Counted from the first letter of the stretch, positions 38,271 through 47,032 are shown. The stretch is 64,000 nt of DNA from Methanothermobacter sp. (GCF_030055425.1 NZ_JASFYE010000003.1:1-64000), one strand, 5' to 3'. Program-made: numbers and translations. Notes: generated by a model not told the origin, from the letters alone.

Positions 38271-39485
38271 TCACCTCTTTATTTCAGCTGCAAGTTTTCT
38301 CCCTGCCTCAAAGCAGGCGTCGAGTTCCTCACCTGAGGGCACGTAGTACACTTCATCCTCGTCAATGACATCAAATCCTGCCCCTGCAAGGAGCTCATTC
38401 ATGGTGCCTGTGGCACCACCCTTTCCACCCATTGACCCGAATACAAGGGCCTTCCTGGTGAGGGTTCTGTTGAATTTGAGGCCCCTGAGGTACATGAGGA
38501 GGTCTCCGACGCTGGGGTAGGGCTCGTCGTATATGGTGGGGGCTCCAAGTGCTATGGCGCCACTTTCAAGTATATCCTTCACGATCTCGCTCCTGTCATC
38601 CTCATGGAGGCAGTAGACCCTAACATCGACCCCCTCGCTCATGGCTCCCTCTGCTATGGCATGTGCCATCTTCCTGGTTGAGCCGTGCATGGTGTCGTAG
38701 ATCACCGTGACCCTCTCATCCACCATGCCGGTGGCCCAGCCTGTGTAGGCCTCTATGATCTTCATGGGCTCTGTCCAGATCTGCCCATGGGATGGGGCGA
38801 TCATATGGATCCTTTCGAGAAGCCCAAGCTCCTTAACTTCATCGAATTTTTTGAGTACCAGCTTTGAGACCGGGGTTATGAGGTTTGCATAGAACTTCCT
38901 GGCGGCATCCATGAGGACGTATTCTGATATCTCCCTGTCAAAGCGCTGGGGGTAGCAGAGGTGCTGCCCGAAGGCGTCGTTTGAGAAGAGTATCCCCTCC
39001 TCATCAAGGAGTGTGAACATGCTGTCTGGCCAGTGGAGCAGCGGGGCCTCCAGGAATGTCAGTGTCTTCCCGCCAAGATCAAGCACATCCCCTGTTTTCA
39101 CGGTCCTGAACTCTGCTCCCCTGAGGGAGGGGTAGTGTTTCAGGAGCCCCTTAACAGCCACCTCTGTGCAGTAGATGGGGGCTTCAGGAAACCTCCTGTG
39201 GAGTTCCAGAAGGACCCCGCTGTGGTCCTTTTCAACGTGGTTCTGGACTATGTGGTCAATCCCGTCCATTCCCTCCTGTTGCAGGGCGTCCTCAACCCTT
39301 GCCATGAGCTCATCAAATGTGCCGGGGTAGGAGTTGTCTATCAGTGCAACCCCTTCATCTCCACAGACAAGGTAGGCGTTGTATGTGGTTCCCTGCAGGG
39401 TGTATCCATGGTAGTTTCTAAGATCCCAGTCCAGGACTCCCGTCCAGTATACTCCATCGGATATTCTTTTTGCTGCGGCCTTCAT
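38271..39485 (-). CDS. fprA: F420H2 oxidase (flavodiiron protein FprA)
   Basis: 404-residue flavodiiron protein: an N-terminal metallo-beta-lactamase-like domain with the diiron motif NHVEKDHSG near residue 84, then a flavodoxin domain from about 258 ([13 protein letters not shown]). Methanothermobacter FprA has been characterised as an F420H2-dependent oxidase reducing O2 to water, and length and layout match. It leads the minus-strand operon fprA-rubrerythrin-rubredoxin fusion. A minus-strand TATA box at 39541-39550 and an overlapping inverted repeat at 39501-39542 precede it. Confidence 0.93.
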   Translation of the reverse strand: MKAAAKRISDGVYWTGVLDWDLRNYHGYTLQGTTYNAYLVCGDEGVALIDNSYPGTFDELMARVEDALQQEGMDGIDHIVQNHVEKDHSGVLLELHRRFPEAPIYCTEVAVKGLLKHYPSLRGAEFRTVKTGDVLDLGGKTLTFLEAPLLHWPDSMFTLLDEEGILFSNDAFGQHLCYPQRFDREISEYVLMDAARKFYANLITPVSKLVLKKFDEVKELGLLERIHMIAPSHGQIWTEPMKIIEAYTGWATGMVDERVTVIYDTMHGSTRKMAHAIAEGAMSEGVDVRVYCLHEDDRSEIVKDILESGAIALGAPTIYDEPYPSVGDLLMYLRGLKFNRTLTRKALVFGSMGGKGGATGTMNELLAGAGFDVIDEDEVYYVPSGEELDACFEAGRKLAAEIKR

Positions 39486-39500
39486 CTTATCACCGGATAT

Positions 39501-39542
39501 TTAGTTCGTATGTCATCGAATGTACTATAACCTACGAACTAA
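39501..39542. promoter_or_regulatory. Inverted repeat in the fprA promoter
   Basis: TTAGTTCGTA at 39501-39510 and TACGAACTAA at 39533-39542 form an exact 10-base inverted repeat with a 22-base spacer. The right arm touches the fprA TATA box (AATATATAAT, 39541-39550). A regulator bound here would cover the start of fprA transcription. The divergent HTH-V4R gene next door is the natural candidate. Confidence 0.55.
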
Positions 39543-39564
39543 TATATAATTTTTTCTGTTCTAT

Positions 39565-39596
39565 GGTAGTGAAACAATTTTATGGGTGGTGAAACA
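39565..39596. repeat. Direct repeat GGTrGTGAAACA upstream of the HTH-V4R regulator
   Basis: GGTAGTGAAACA (39565-39576) and GGTGGTGAAACA (39585-39596) differ at one base and lie 20 bases apart, about two helical turns. They flank the TATA-like AATTTTATG (39576-39584) of the plus-strand regulator gene. This may be a binding site for autoregulation. Confidence 0.4.
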
Positions 39597-39608
39597 TAAC
39601 ACTGCTCG

Positions 39609-40358
39609 ATGAGGGAAAGACAGCAGTTCACAATATTTGCAACAGATAATGGAATAGAGGTAATCGAGAGTCCCGTTAAATCACTTATACTATCGGAACT
39701 CATGAAGAGGGAACTCAGATTTCAGGATATAGTCAGAATAACCGGTAAATCCAAGTCCACGGTATCAAAGCACCTCTCGGATCTCAGAATGGCTGGCCTT
39801 ATAGTTGAAAGGCAGGACCCGGCAGATAGGAGAATAAAGGTCTTCTCAATAAACTCAAGGTATCTGGGTAAACTCAGAAGAAAAAAGCGCCGGGAACTGG
39901 ATGAGGAAAAAACAGAGTTTCTTGCAGAGCACCTGACCTCAGTGGGGGATCCATTTGAGTTCTTCAGGCTGATGTTCCATCTACTCCGGGTTGAACTCAT
40001 AAAGGAGGGTATGAACATCGACCCCATTCTCCACGAGGTGGGATTGAAGATAGGGGAGGTCATATACCCCAGTTTAAGCGCGAAGAACCTTGAGGACCTC
40101 CTTGAAAACCTGGGAAGATTCTGGAGGATAAACCGGCTGGGGACCCTCAAGGTGGAAAGCACGGATCCACTTATAATCAGGGCCTACGACTGCTTTGAAT
40201 GCGGGCTGCTCCCTGACATCGGGGAATCTGCCTGTGCCCTGGACTCAGGGATACTAGAGGCAGTCTTTGGCAGATACTTCAATTCTGATGTTGAAATACA
40301 GGAGACAGAATGCTATGCAAGGGGGGATGAGAGGTGCTCATTCATCATAAACCCATGA
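39609..40358 (+). CDS. HTH transcriptional regulator with V4R-type ligand domain
   Basis: 249 residues. An N-terminal winged helix of ArsR/MarR type spans about residues 15-85 (MKRELRFQDIVRITGKSKST, then VSKHLSDLRMAGLIVERQ). The C-terminal half ends in the 4-vinyl-reductase-like domain with conserved cysteines (DCFECGLLPDIG, ACALDSG and TECYARGDERCSF). V4R domains bind small hydrophobic or metal/thiol ligands. It is divergent from the fprA oxygen-defence operon with repeats between them, so it probably senses redox or a small molecule and controls fprA. No ribosome site is visible; the mRNA may be nearly leaderless. Confidence 0.78.
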   Translation: MRERQQFTIFATDNGIEVIESPVKSLILSELMKRELRFQDIVRITGKSKSTVSKHLSDLRMAGLIVERQDPADRRIKVFSINSRYLGKLRRKKRRELDEEKTEFLAEHLTSVGDPFEFFRLMFHLLRVELIKEGMNIDPILHEVGLKIGEVIYPSLSAKNLEDLLENLGRFWRINRLGTLKVESTDPLIIRAYDCFECGLLPDIGESACALDSGILEAVFGRYFNSDVEIQETECYARGDERCSFIINP

Positions 40359-40410
40359 GTGTTCAGTTCATGGTCAGACTATCCAGGAACCCCCAGCAGG
40401 GCTTTCACCA

Positions 40411-41109
40411 TTAGATGCTGCCCCTGAACCTCACTATGGTCGTTGCAAGGTACCTCCCCTTTGACGGGAAGCCCCTCTCAACCACCTCATCGTCCATGCT
40501 GCAGTTCTCCACAGATACAACATACCTATCCCGGGGGTCAGACTCCACAACCTCCCTGGCACGCCTCCCGTGACGTGAGGTTTTCATTATAACGCAGGCA
40601 TCAACGTTTTCAATTATGCTCCTGAAGCGCTCATCAACCCTTGGCACCACAACAAGGATCTCATCACCCTCCACGATAGCCGTACCTGCACTTGCAGCAC
40701 ATGCTGTGAATGATGTCACACCTGGAACCATCTCTGTCTCGAAGCCCATATCCTCAATCCGCCTCTGAAGGTAACTGAAGGTGCTGTAGATGGAGGGGTC
40801 ACCCAGGGTTATAAATGCAACGTCCCTCCCTGAGGCAAGTTCCCCTGAAACCAGGCGGGCAGCCTCATCCCAGTGCCTTTCAAGTTCATCCCTATCATCT
40901 GTCATGGGGAATACAGGGTCAATTACCCTGTAATCATCGTCACGTTCACTTAAAACATCTTTCACAATTGAAAGGGCTATGCTGTCTCTTTCAGATGAGG
41001 AACGGGGAGCGCATATAACTGGAACTGATCTTAAAACCTTCAGGGCCCTTATGGTTAAAAGTTCACTGTCACCTGGCCCAACACCCACACCTATGAGTTT
41101 TCCATTCAT
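40411..41109 (-). CDS. cbiL: Cobalt-precorrin-2 C20-methyltransferase
   Basis: 232-residue tetrapyrrole methylase for corrin (vitamin B12) synthesis. The N-terminal LIGVGVGPGDSELLTIRALK is the family glycine motif; FITLGDPSIYSTFSYL and EMVPGVTSFTACAASAG match the CbiL/CobI branch. The ATG at 41109 follows AGGTG at six bases; a GTG at 41118 is the alternative. It stands apart from other cob genes here. It is needed for the corrinoid of the methyltransferase Mtr. Confidence 0.88.
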   Translation of the reverse strand: MNGKLIGVGVGPGDSELLTIRALKVLRSVPVICAPRSSSERDSIALSIVKDVLSERDDDYRVIDPVFPMTDDRDELERHWDEAARLVSGELASGRDVAFITLGDPSIYSTFSYLQRRIEDMGFETEMVPGVTSFTACAASAGTAIVEGDEILVVVPRVDERFRSIIENVDACVIMKTSRHGRRAREVVESDPRDRYVVSVENCSMDDEVVERGFPSKGRYLATTIVRFRGSI

Positions 41110-41201
41110 TAGAAACACCTGATGATCATTCTGCAGATAATGAATTTGTTTTCAGTGGCACTCTCTAAACTTATATAGTTCCTCACCCTTAAATAGACCC
41201 C

Positions 41202-42956
41202 ATGGAAAACCCACTTTTCTGTCCCGACTGTGGAATGATGAGGGATAACTGCACATGCAGGGGCAGGGGGCGCCTTTCATTCTTCAGGAACCTCATAAAA
41301 TCCCATGAGAAATCAGATTCCATCAACGAGGACCTCCAGAAGAGGTATCCCCACATACCCGGCGAAATCATAGAGAACTTTCCCTTTCCCCAGCCAAGAC
41401 CAGGACAGCTTGATATCATAAACGACATCTACCAGGCACTTGAGGACGGCTACCGCTACGTTATACTCGAGGCAGGTACAGGCACCGGGAAGTCGGCAAT
41501 AGCATGTACCCTAGCAGGGATCTACCAGCCGGCATACATACTCACAATGACAAAACAGCTCCAGGACCAGTATGCCACTGAATTCGGGTTTCCGGTTGTG
41601 AAGGGGAGGGGCAACTTCCTCTGCCGCAACGACGACCTGGAGTCAACCTGTGACATGGGCACCTGCCAGACAACCCCATCATCAGAGAACTTCCACTGCC
41701 CCTACGGTGTTGTGAGGGGCGAAACACTCCTGGGTGAGGAGGCATTCCGGGACTCATATGGCAACAGGGTATTCTTCAGGACAGATGAGCACTGCCACTA
41801 CTGGGAACAGAAGGCAGAGGCCATAAACAGCCCCATAACCCTCATGAACTATGACTATGCATTCCTTGAACTGAACTACGTGGGCCACTTTGACAGGAGG
41901 AACCTCATGATACTGGACGAGGCCCACAACATCGAGGATAAACTCATGAAGCGACTGGAGGTCACCATATCCAACAGGCGACTCAGGAAGGACATTAAGA
42001 GGACGATACCCTCCAGCATGATGCAGGAGGATGACCCCGCCGAGTGGATCCTCCAGGTTGAAGCCATAGCAGACCACTACAGCGACCTTGAACTGGAATC
42101 ACTGCCCAGGAAGAGGAGGGACAGGATAAAGAGGACCATCAAGAGGCTCTCGGAACTTAAAATGAGCCTTGAGGATGAACCAAAAAACTGGGTTATTGAT
42201 TCCGACGGTGAATCGGTTTCATTCAAACCCCTCAGGGTCCACCACTATGCACATGACCGCCTCTTCTCCTACTCTGAATCATGCCTCTTCATGAGCGCCA
42301 CAATACTGAATGAGAGGCTCTTCTGCCAGTGGCTGGGCATAAAACCCGATGAGGCCTACATAGTAAGGGTCGACAGCCCATTCCCGGCATCAAGAAGACC
42401 CATAGAACTGAAGATCGCCGGGAAAATGTCAAGGAACCGGATAAAGCAGACGGCCCCGGAGACCATCCCCATACTGAACAGAATCCTTGAGAGGCACAGA
42501 AACGATAAGGGACTCATACATACACACAACTACCGCTGCCAGAGGTTCATAATGGAGAACATACCAAACAGGAGACTCATCGACCACAAGGCATCCAACA
42601 GGGAGGCCGTTCTAAGATACTTTGAGGACTCCACTGAACCACTGGTCCTTGTGAGCCCATCAATGAGCGAGGGCGTTGATCTACCCTATGATAAGTGCAG
42701 GTTCCAGGTGATCTACAAGATACCCTTCCCCTACCTTGGGGATAAGCAGGTGAACAGGAGGCAGAGGATGGACCAGAGGTGGTACGCCTACAAGACCATA
42801 ATGACACTGATGCAGGCATATGGGCGTGGTATGAGGGCTCATGACGACTCATGCTACACCTACATACTGGACGGTAACATAGAGATGCTCTTCAGAAGCC
42901 CCCTCTACAGGTCGCTCCTCCCTGAGTTCTTCAAGGAGGCCATAGTCAATGAGTGA
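41202..42956 (+). CDS. Rad3/XPD-DinG type DNA helicase
   Basis: 584-residue superfamily 2 helicase. Walker A is GTGTGKSA near residue 92 and the DEAH box is LDEAHNIED near 238. Four cysteines between them (C-x8-C-x4-C-x10-C, near 141-168) match the 4Fe-4S cluster of XPD-like helicases. The N-terminus adds a zinc-ribbon-like CPDCGMMRDNCTC. Motif VI region QAYGRGMRAHDD is present. A TATA box (ACTTATATA, about 41169-41177) about 30 bases before the ATG and no ribosome site suggest a leaderless mRNA. A role in repair is likely; there is no nuclease domain. Confidence 0.85.
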   Translation: MENPLFCPDCGMMRDNCTCRGRGRLSFFRNLIKSHEKSDSINEDLQKRYPHIPGEIIENFPFPQPRPGQLDIINDIYQALEDGYRYVILEAGTGTGKSAIACTLAGIYQPAYILTMTKQLQDQYATEFGFPVVKGRGNFLCRNDDLESTCDMGTCQTTPSSENFHCPYGVVRGETLLGEEAFRDSYGNRVFFRTDEHCHYWEQKAEAINSPITLMNYDYAFLELNYVGHFDRRNLMILDEAHNIEDKLMKRLEVTISNRRLRKDIKRTIPSSMMQEDDPAEWILQVEAIADHYSDLELESLPRKRRDRIKRTIKRLSELKMSLEDEPKNWVIDSDGESVSFKPLRVHHYAHDRLFSYSESCLFMSATILNERLFCQWLGIKPDEAYIVRVDSPFPASRRPIELKIAGKMSRNRIKQTAPETIPILNRILERHRNDKGLIHTHNYRCQRFIMENIPNRRLIDHKASNREAVLRYFEDSTEPLVLVSPSMSEGVDLPYDKCRFQVIYKIPFPYLGDKQVNRRQRMDQRWYAYKTIMTLMQAYGRGMRAHDDSCYTYILDGNIEMLFRSPLYRSLLPEFFKEAIVNE

Positions 42957-42979
42957 TATATAAAAAGAAAAAAGTTTTT
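42957..42979 (-). terminator. T-rich terminator between convergent genes
   Basis: Directly after the stop of the minus-strand FmdE-like surface gene the minus strand reads a run of As followed by CTTTTTTCTTTTTATA, a U-rich end signal. It abuts the stop of the convergent helicase gene. Confidence 0.45.
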
Positions 42980-45781
42980 TTATTTTCCAGCTCCACCCCT
43001 TAGGAACCCGAAGGCCACGAGACCAGCAGCCACAAGGACGCCCACGATACCATAAACATACCATGATGAGTCTCCGCCACTGGAAGATGATGTCGCATTC
43101 TTAACCTCATATGCCTTCTTACCTTCAACCGGGGACTCCTCTGAGACTTCAGATGCAGCACTCTCACCGGCAGGTGAAGTACTGAGGTCAACACCCGGTG
43201 AGTAACCGGCATGGACACCTGTAACACCATGAGAACCTGAGGACACACCACCAGTTGAGCCGCCTGTGGAGCCACCAGGAACACCTCCCTGGTTCCCACT
43301 CTGTGATCCTCCATTGTTCACAGGTATGAGGTCATCCAGAGTTCTTGCAGGTATTGAACGCAGGTATGCGAGCGGGTTACCATTTGCACCACTCTGTATC
43401 ACCCTCAGCTCGTCCTCTGTTATCCACTTTTCAACCTCCTTTGTTAGCACCATGGGAGATGTCATGTAAGCTGGTGTCTGGCCGCTGTAGAGCATTATGA
43501 AGGCGGCAGCCCATTTCTCGAACATGGCATTCCTTGTGGTGCAGTCACTGAGGTCAAACTGTGGCCATCTGAAGCTTATCATCACCGCCTTACCAACCTT
43601 CTTCACGGGGTCCCATAGTATGAGTATTCCCTCTTCACTTCCACCGGGGATCATGGGTGATTCAAGTTCATCCTGGAGGACCCTCTTCGCAAAGTATGTG
43701 CCTGTACCAGGACTCACACCCATGAGGTAGAGGAGGGCGTCGTCCTTGCAGTATATGCTTGTCCCGAACCACTGGTACTGCTGGCCAGCTTCCAGAGGAT
43801 AGTTCTCAAAGGCATACTCTGTTATGAAGAAACCTGGCTGAACACCGGGGCAGACATGGTTGTGGAATAGGAACGTCACGAGCTGGTCGTAGGGGATGTC
43901 GTACTTCCATGCGTTTGCTATGCTCTCTATGCTGAAATATGAACTTCCAAATATCCTTGAATTTGCGGTGTCTCTTGCGGCGTCATTAAGGGCTGCGGGA
44001 CCTATGTCGTTGACCCGTATACCATCCGGTGTGGCCCATGCAGTGAGGGCACCTGTTGTGGGGTTGTAGGTTATGTATACTGAGTCCAGTGTTCTTCCAT
44101 CGGCTCCCTTAAGGACGAATGTGAACCACAGGGGCTTGTAGAATGGGCTGTGGATCGGTAGCAGATTTTTCCTGCTGAGTCTTGAACCAAGGACCTCAAA
44201 GATTCCGTCATAACATGCATCTGTTGGCGTGCCGTTGAGGTAGACGTAACCTGCCGATGTGAGGACGGCAATGTTGAGACTATCTCTTTCAAGGTTCACA
44301 CCCCTCTCAGCCATGAATATGTTCTTTGCCATCTCAGCAGCCCTTTTTCCGATCTCCCTGAGCTCCGTGTAATTCACACCACCAGCTGATGTGGCGGGGG
44401 TTGCCCTGGTTGCATTTGGAAGATTGAGTCTGTTTATGTATTCCATGTCAAGGCCGTGGGTTTCGTTCACCTGGTTATAGTTGACCTCCCTTCCCACAAG
44501 GTAGTAGTACTGATCGGCTGTGAGATTATCGAGCTCTTTGACTATGGTTACAAGTGATGTGGGGTTCTGTGTAACCTTTTTAACAAGCCAGGCATTGAAT
44601 TTGAGTTCTGATACTGCTATTGCACCTGTTTCCCTTTTGTAGAGGTCGATGAGTGCCTGCTGGTCAAACTTCATGACAACAAGGGTACCCGTATTTGTCC
44701 TTGAGTTCCATCTTATGAAGCCAACCATACTCGCATCTGCACCAGTACCTGATGTATCAAAGCCAAGGTATGACCTCTTTCCAGGTGTATTGTCGAGTGC
44801 AACTATGAGTGCGTCGTCATCTGATCCGCCTGGAACACCTATTGTTACATAGTTGGTGATTTCTATTGGGGAACCTGTTGACCAGTCCTGAAGTGGCGGG
44901 TAGTACATGCATAACGTTTTGCTCATGGCATAGCCGCTGATTGTTCCAATACACATGTGACCGTGGAAAGCTGCCTGCTTGAGAAGGTCAGCGGGGGCTC
45001 CAACAGCCCATGCATTGGCAAGGCTTGCGAACGGGAAGGCGTCTTCCCCCAGCCTTGAGGTCAGGTTGTTCCACTGGGTGATGGTCATGTTCTGGGAGAC
45101 GGTTCCAAGATAAACAAGGGTGCTGTTCCTGTAAAAAGCCATAAGAAGGTCTTTGCCCTTTTTTATTATGAAGGCCGTGCAGAGTGGATCCACTGCTGTT
45201 CTCCTGAGGGTGAGTATGTTTGCCTTTCCATAACTGATAACACCCCCTGCCCTGTTGAGTATGCCCTCTATCACGTCTTCGGTCGTCTTATTTCTGTATT
45301 TAACAAGACCTGCGGTTGTTATAACCAGGACTTCACTTCCTGATGTGAAGTTCAGGATTCTGTCGGCCCTCTCGGTCACATCTCTGCCAAGACGGTATGC
45401 TTCTGTTGCATTGAGCAGAAGGTTCAGGCTGGAGTAGTACCTTGTGTCTCTGGGATCCCTCGGGTTTAATGTGAGGTTGAGTCTTCTCTCTGCGGTTATG
45501 TATCCAGGGGCCCTCACCGTGAGTGTAAGATTTGCTGAGCTTATATTTGTGTGCTGGAATATCAGCTTTGTGTAGCCGCTTGATGGGTCGTAGGTTCTCG
45601 TGTAATTCAAACCAACCCCCGAGTCTGTGATCTCAAATGTTGGGTTTATTCTGGCTGTGTCATCACTATACTGGTAACTGACAAGTACGCCAACCTCACA
45701 GGTTGTGTTGTCTGCAGCCGCCACTGATCCTGTCATTAGGACCATCAGTAAGAGCACTGAGACCAGAAATAGCTCACGCAT
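42980..45781 (-). CDS. Secreted, membrane-anchored protein with two FmdE-like domains
   Basis: 933-residue surface protein. Residues 1-23 are a signal peptide (RELFLVSVLLLMVLMTGSVA). Two FmdE-type metal-binding modules are marked by AAFHGHMCIGTISGY near residue 274 and FLFHNHVCPGVQPG near 640, each with the H-x-H-x-C pattern seen in the FmdE family. A Gly/Ser linker, the motif ASEVS ... KAYEV, a Ser-rich stretch, one membrane helix (YGIVGVLVAAGLVAFGFL) and a short tail end the protein. The ATG at 45781 follows GGAGGTGAAAAA; the longer start at 45799 would place this site in the gene. It is not a subunit of formylmethanofuran dehydrogenase; an external metal-binding role is inferred. Confidence 0.82.
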   Translation of the reverse strand: MRELFLVSVLLLMVLMTGSVAAADNTTCEVGVLVSYQYSDDTARINPTFEITDSGVGLNYTRTYDPSSGYTKLIFQHTNISSANLTLTVRAPGYITAERRLNLTLNPRDPRDTRYYSSLNLLLNATEAYRLGRDVTERADRILNFTSGSEVLVITTAGLVKYRNKTTEDVIEGILNRAGGVISYGKANILTLRRTAVDPLCTAFIIKKGKDLLMAFYRNSTLVYLGTVSQNMTITQWNNLTSRLGEDAFPFASLANAWAVGAPADLLKQAAFHGHMCIGTISGYAMSKTLCMYYPPLQDWSTGSPIEITNYVTIGVPGGSDDDALIVALDNTPGKRSYLGFDTSGTGADASMVGFIRWNSRTNTGTLVVMKFDQQALIDLYKRETGAIAVSELKFNAWLVKKVTQNPTSLVTIVKELDNLTADQYYYLVGREVNYNQVNETHGLDMEYINRLNLPNATRATPATSAGGVNYTELREIGKRAAEMAKNIFMAERGVNLERDSLNIAVLTSAGYVYLNGTPTDACYDGIFEVLGSRLSRKNLLPIHSPFYKPLWFTFVLKGADGRTLDSVYITYNPTTGALTAWATPDGIRVNDIGPAALNDAARDTANSRIFGSSYFSIESIANAWKYDIPYDQLVTFLFHNHVCPGVQPGFFITEYAFENYPLEAGQQYQWFGTSIYCKDDALLYLMGVSPGTGTYFAKRVLQDELESPMIPGGSEEGILILWDPVKKVGKAVMISFRWPQFDLSDCTTRNAMFEKWAAAFIMLYSGQTPAYMTSPMVLTKEVEKWITEDELRVIQSGANGNPLAYLRSIPARTLDDLIPVNNGGSQSGNQGGVPGGSTGGSTGGVSSGSHGVTGVHAGYSPGVDLSTSPAGESAASEVSEESPVEGKKAYEVKNATSSSSGGDSSWYVYGIVGVLVAAGLVAFGFLRGGAGK

Positions 45782-45833
45782 TTTTTCACCTCCATCCATT
45801 TTTCACTAAGATAATTTTACTACTATAAAAATT

Positions 45834-45880
45834 AATATTATTACTTTTTTTAAATTAATATAAGTATGAGTAATAATATT
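45834..45880. repeat. 12-bp inverted repeat between the divergent FmdE-type genes
   Basis: AATATTATTACT (45834-45845) and AGTAATAATATT (45869-45880) are exactly complementary, 23 bases apart. They lie in the shared upstream region of the surface FmdE-like gene (minus) and the small FmdE gene (plus). The position would let one regulator act on both. The DNA is very A+T rich, so chance must be considered. Confidence 0.5.
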
Positions 45881-45942
45881 CTCTGGATCCAGCACAAACG
45901 TTTATATTTAGTGTGGCCTCCAGAGATAGAATGGGTGATAAC

Positions 45943-46458
45943 ATGGATTATAGTGACATAGTCAAATTTCACGGTCATTCCTGTGCGGGAACAGCCCTTG
46001 GATACATGGTTGGAAAGATCGTGGCAGAGAGATTTGGAAGATCAGAGGATGAGGAGATAGTGGCGGTTGTTGAGAACGACAGCTGCAGCATAGACTCCAT
46101 CCAGTTCATGACAGGGTGCACATTCGGTAAGGGGAACCTGATATTCAGGGACCATGGAAAACATGTCTACACGTTCCTGAACAGAAAAACAGGTGAGGGG
46201 ATAAGGATATCCCTTAAAAAGACCATTGATGAACTCATGGATGAACTGGGAGTTGCTGACAGGGCTGAGATGACAGACAGGATACTTGAAATGGACCCCC
46301 ATGAACTCTTTGATGTCACCGATGTGGTGGAGGAGATTCCAGAGAAGGCGAGGATCTATGGATCTGTGAGATGTGCTGAATGTGGAGAACCGGTTTCAGA
46401 GCACAGGGCAAGAATAAAGAATGGTGAAATAGTCTGCATCCCATGTTTCAGGGCCTAA
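45943..46458 (+). CDS. Small FmdE-family protein with C-terminal zinc ribbon
   Basis: 171-residue cytosolic FmdE-family protein: [19 protein letters not shown] near the start carries the H-x-H-x-C motif, [20 protein letters not shown] follows, and the last 35 residues form a zinc ribbon ([14 protein letters not shown] ... VCIPCFRA). The family was named from an fmd operon but is not a catalytic subunit; metal or cofactor handling is suspected. The ATG at 45943 follows GGGTGATA; an ATG at 45931 is further upstream. It is divergent from the surface protein with related domains. Confidence 0.82.
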   Translation: MDYSDIVKFHGHSCAGTALGYMVGKIVAERFGRSEDEEIVAVVENDSCSIDSIQFMTGCTFGKGNLIFRDHGKHVYTFLNRKTGEGIRISLKKTIDELMDELGVADRAEMTDRILEMDPHELFDVTDVVEEIPEKARIYGSVRCAECGEPVSEHRARIKNGEIVCIPCFRA

Positions 46459-46567
46459 AATTTTATTTTTTATCATCAGGTTATATTCACTTCCACCAGA
46501 TGATCATCCAGATATAAAAAACGTTAAATGGATTACCTGGTAGGTTGGCTTCCCAGAAATTAAATGT
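46459..46567. other. Intergenic region with T-rich end signal
   Basis: After the FmdE stop the plus strand reads AATTTTATTTTTTATC, a likely terminator. I see no gene in the rest of these 109 bases, which lead to the stop of a minus-strand membrane gene. This is the boundary between core genes and the small-membrane-protein region. Confidence 0.4.
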
Positions 46568-46834
46568 TTACTGGGGGAGGGCGCTGTTTAGAATGCTTCC
46601 TGTTTGCATGAGGATCAGTGAGAGGAAAAATGACCCTGCTGTGAACAGCAATGTCCACGAATTTAATGGAAAACCTCTAAGAGCTTGCAGCATGACAAGG
46701 ATTGTGTAACAGGATACTGCTGATATTATCATGTTGCTCTTTTCTTCAGCAGGCTTACTGAAGCGTGCGATAACGAGTCCCGTGAAGATGGCGAATGCCA
46801 GGCCCAGAAGGAAACCTGAATTTCTGCTCACCAT
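46568..46834 (-). CDS. Small membrane protein
   Basis: 88 residues with three hydrophobic stretches (GFLLGLAFAIFTGLVIARF; MIISAVSCYTILVMLQAL; WTLLFTAGSFFLSLILM) and a charged loop. No family recognised. Its ATG overlaps the stop of a 19-codon hydrophobic ORF (ATGGTGA), which suggests translational coupling. Of the same general kind as the other small membrane proteins around the C39 peptidase gene; an immunity or accessory role is speculation. Confidence 0.55.
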   Translation of the reverse strand: MVSRNSGFLLGLAFAIFTGLVIARFSKPAEEKSNMIISAVSCYTILVMLQALRGFPLNSWTLLFTAGSFFLSLILMQTGSILNSALPQ

Positions 46835-46887
46835 CCAGGAAAAAGGAGCAATATAACCCCAGCCATGAGTACATATGCACTTCGCAC
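46828..46887 (-). CDS. Candidate 19-residue hydrophobic peptide
   Basis: GTG-started ORF encoding VRSAYVLMAGVILLLFPGW (first residue would be Met). GGTGGTGATTTA directly upstream is a good ribosome site. The peptide is one short membrane-spanning segment. Its stop overlaps the start of the 88-residue membrane protein by 7 bases, and the upstream 46-codon ORF ends inside its ribosome site. The tight overlaps support reality, but it could also be a leader peptide or chance. Confidence 0.35.
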   Translation of the reverse strand: MRSAYVLMAGVILLLFPGW

Positions 46888-46891
46888 TAAA

Positions 46892-47032
46892 TCACCACCT
46901 ATCAATGAATAGGGAGGCCCCATCATGATGCATATCCATAACCCTCGTGACGGTACCAGACCATGTAGCTTTCACTATAATCTTGGAACCCATCGAAAAT
47001 CTACTTTCCCAATATCTCCACAATGAAGCCAC
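46892..47032 (-). CDS. Candidate 46-residue small protein
   Basis: GTG-started ORF with GAGGTAG a few bases upstream. The product is tryptophan- and methionine-rich (SLWRYWESRFSMGS ... MDMHHDGASLFIDRW) and has no membrane segment. Its stop lies in the ribosome site of the following 19-codon ORF. It may be a genuine small gene or the 3' remnant of a decayed one. There is no family match that I can recognise. Confidence 0.3.
   Translation of the reverse strand: MASLWRYWESRFSMGSKIIVKATWSGTVTRVMDMHHDGASLFIDRW

Noticed and set aside
42980-45781. Formylmethanofuran dehydrogenase subunit
   Set aside because: The signal peptide and C-terminal membrane anchor exclude a role as a cytosolic complex subunit.
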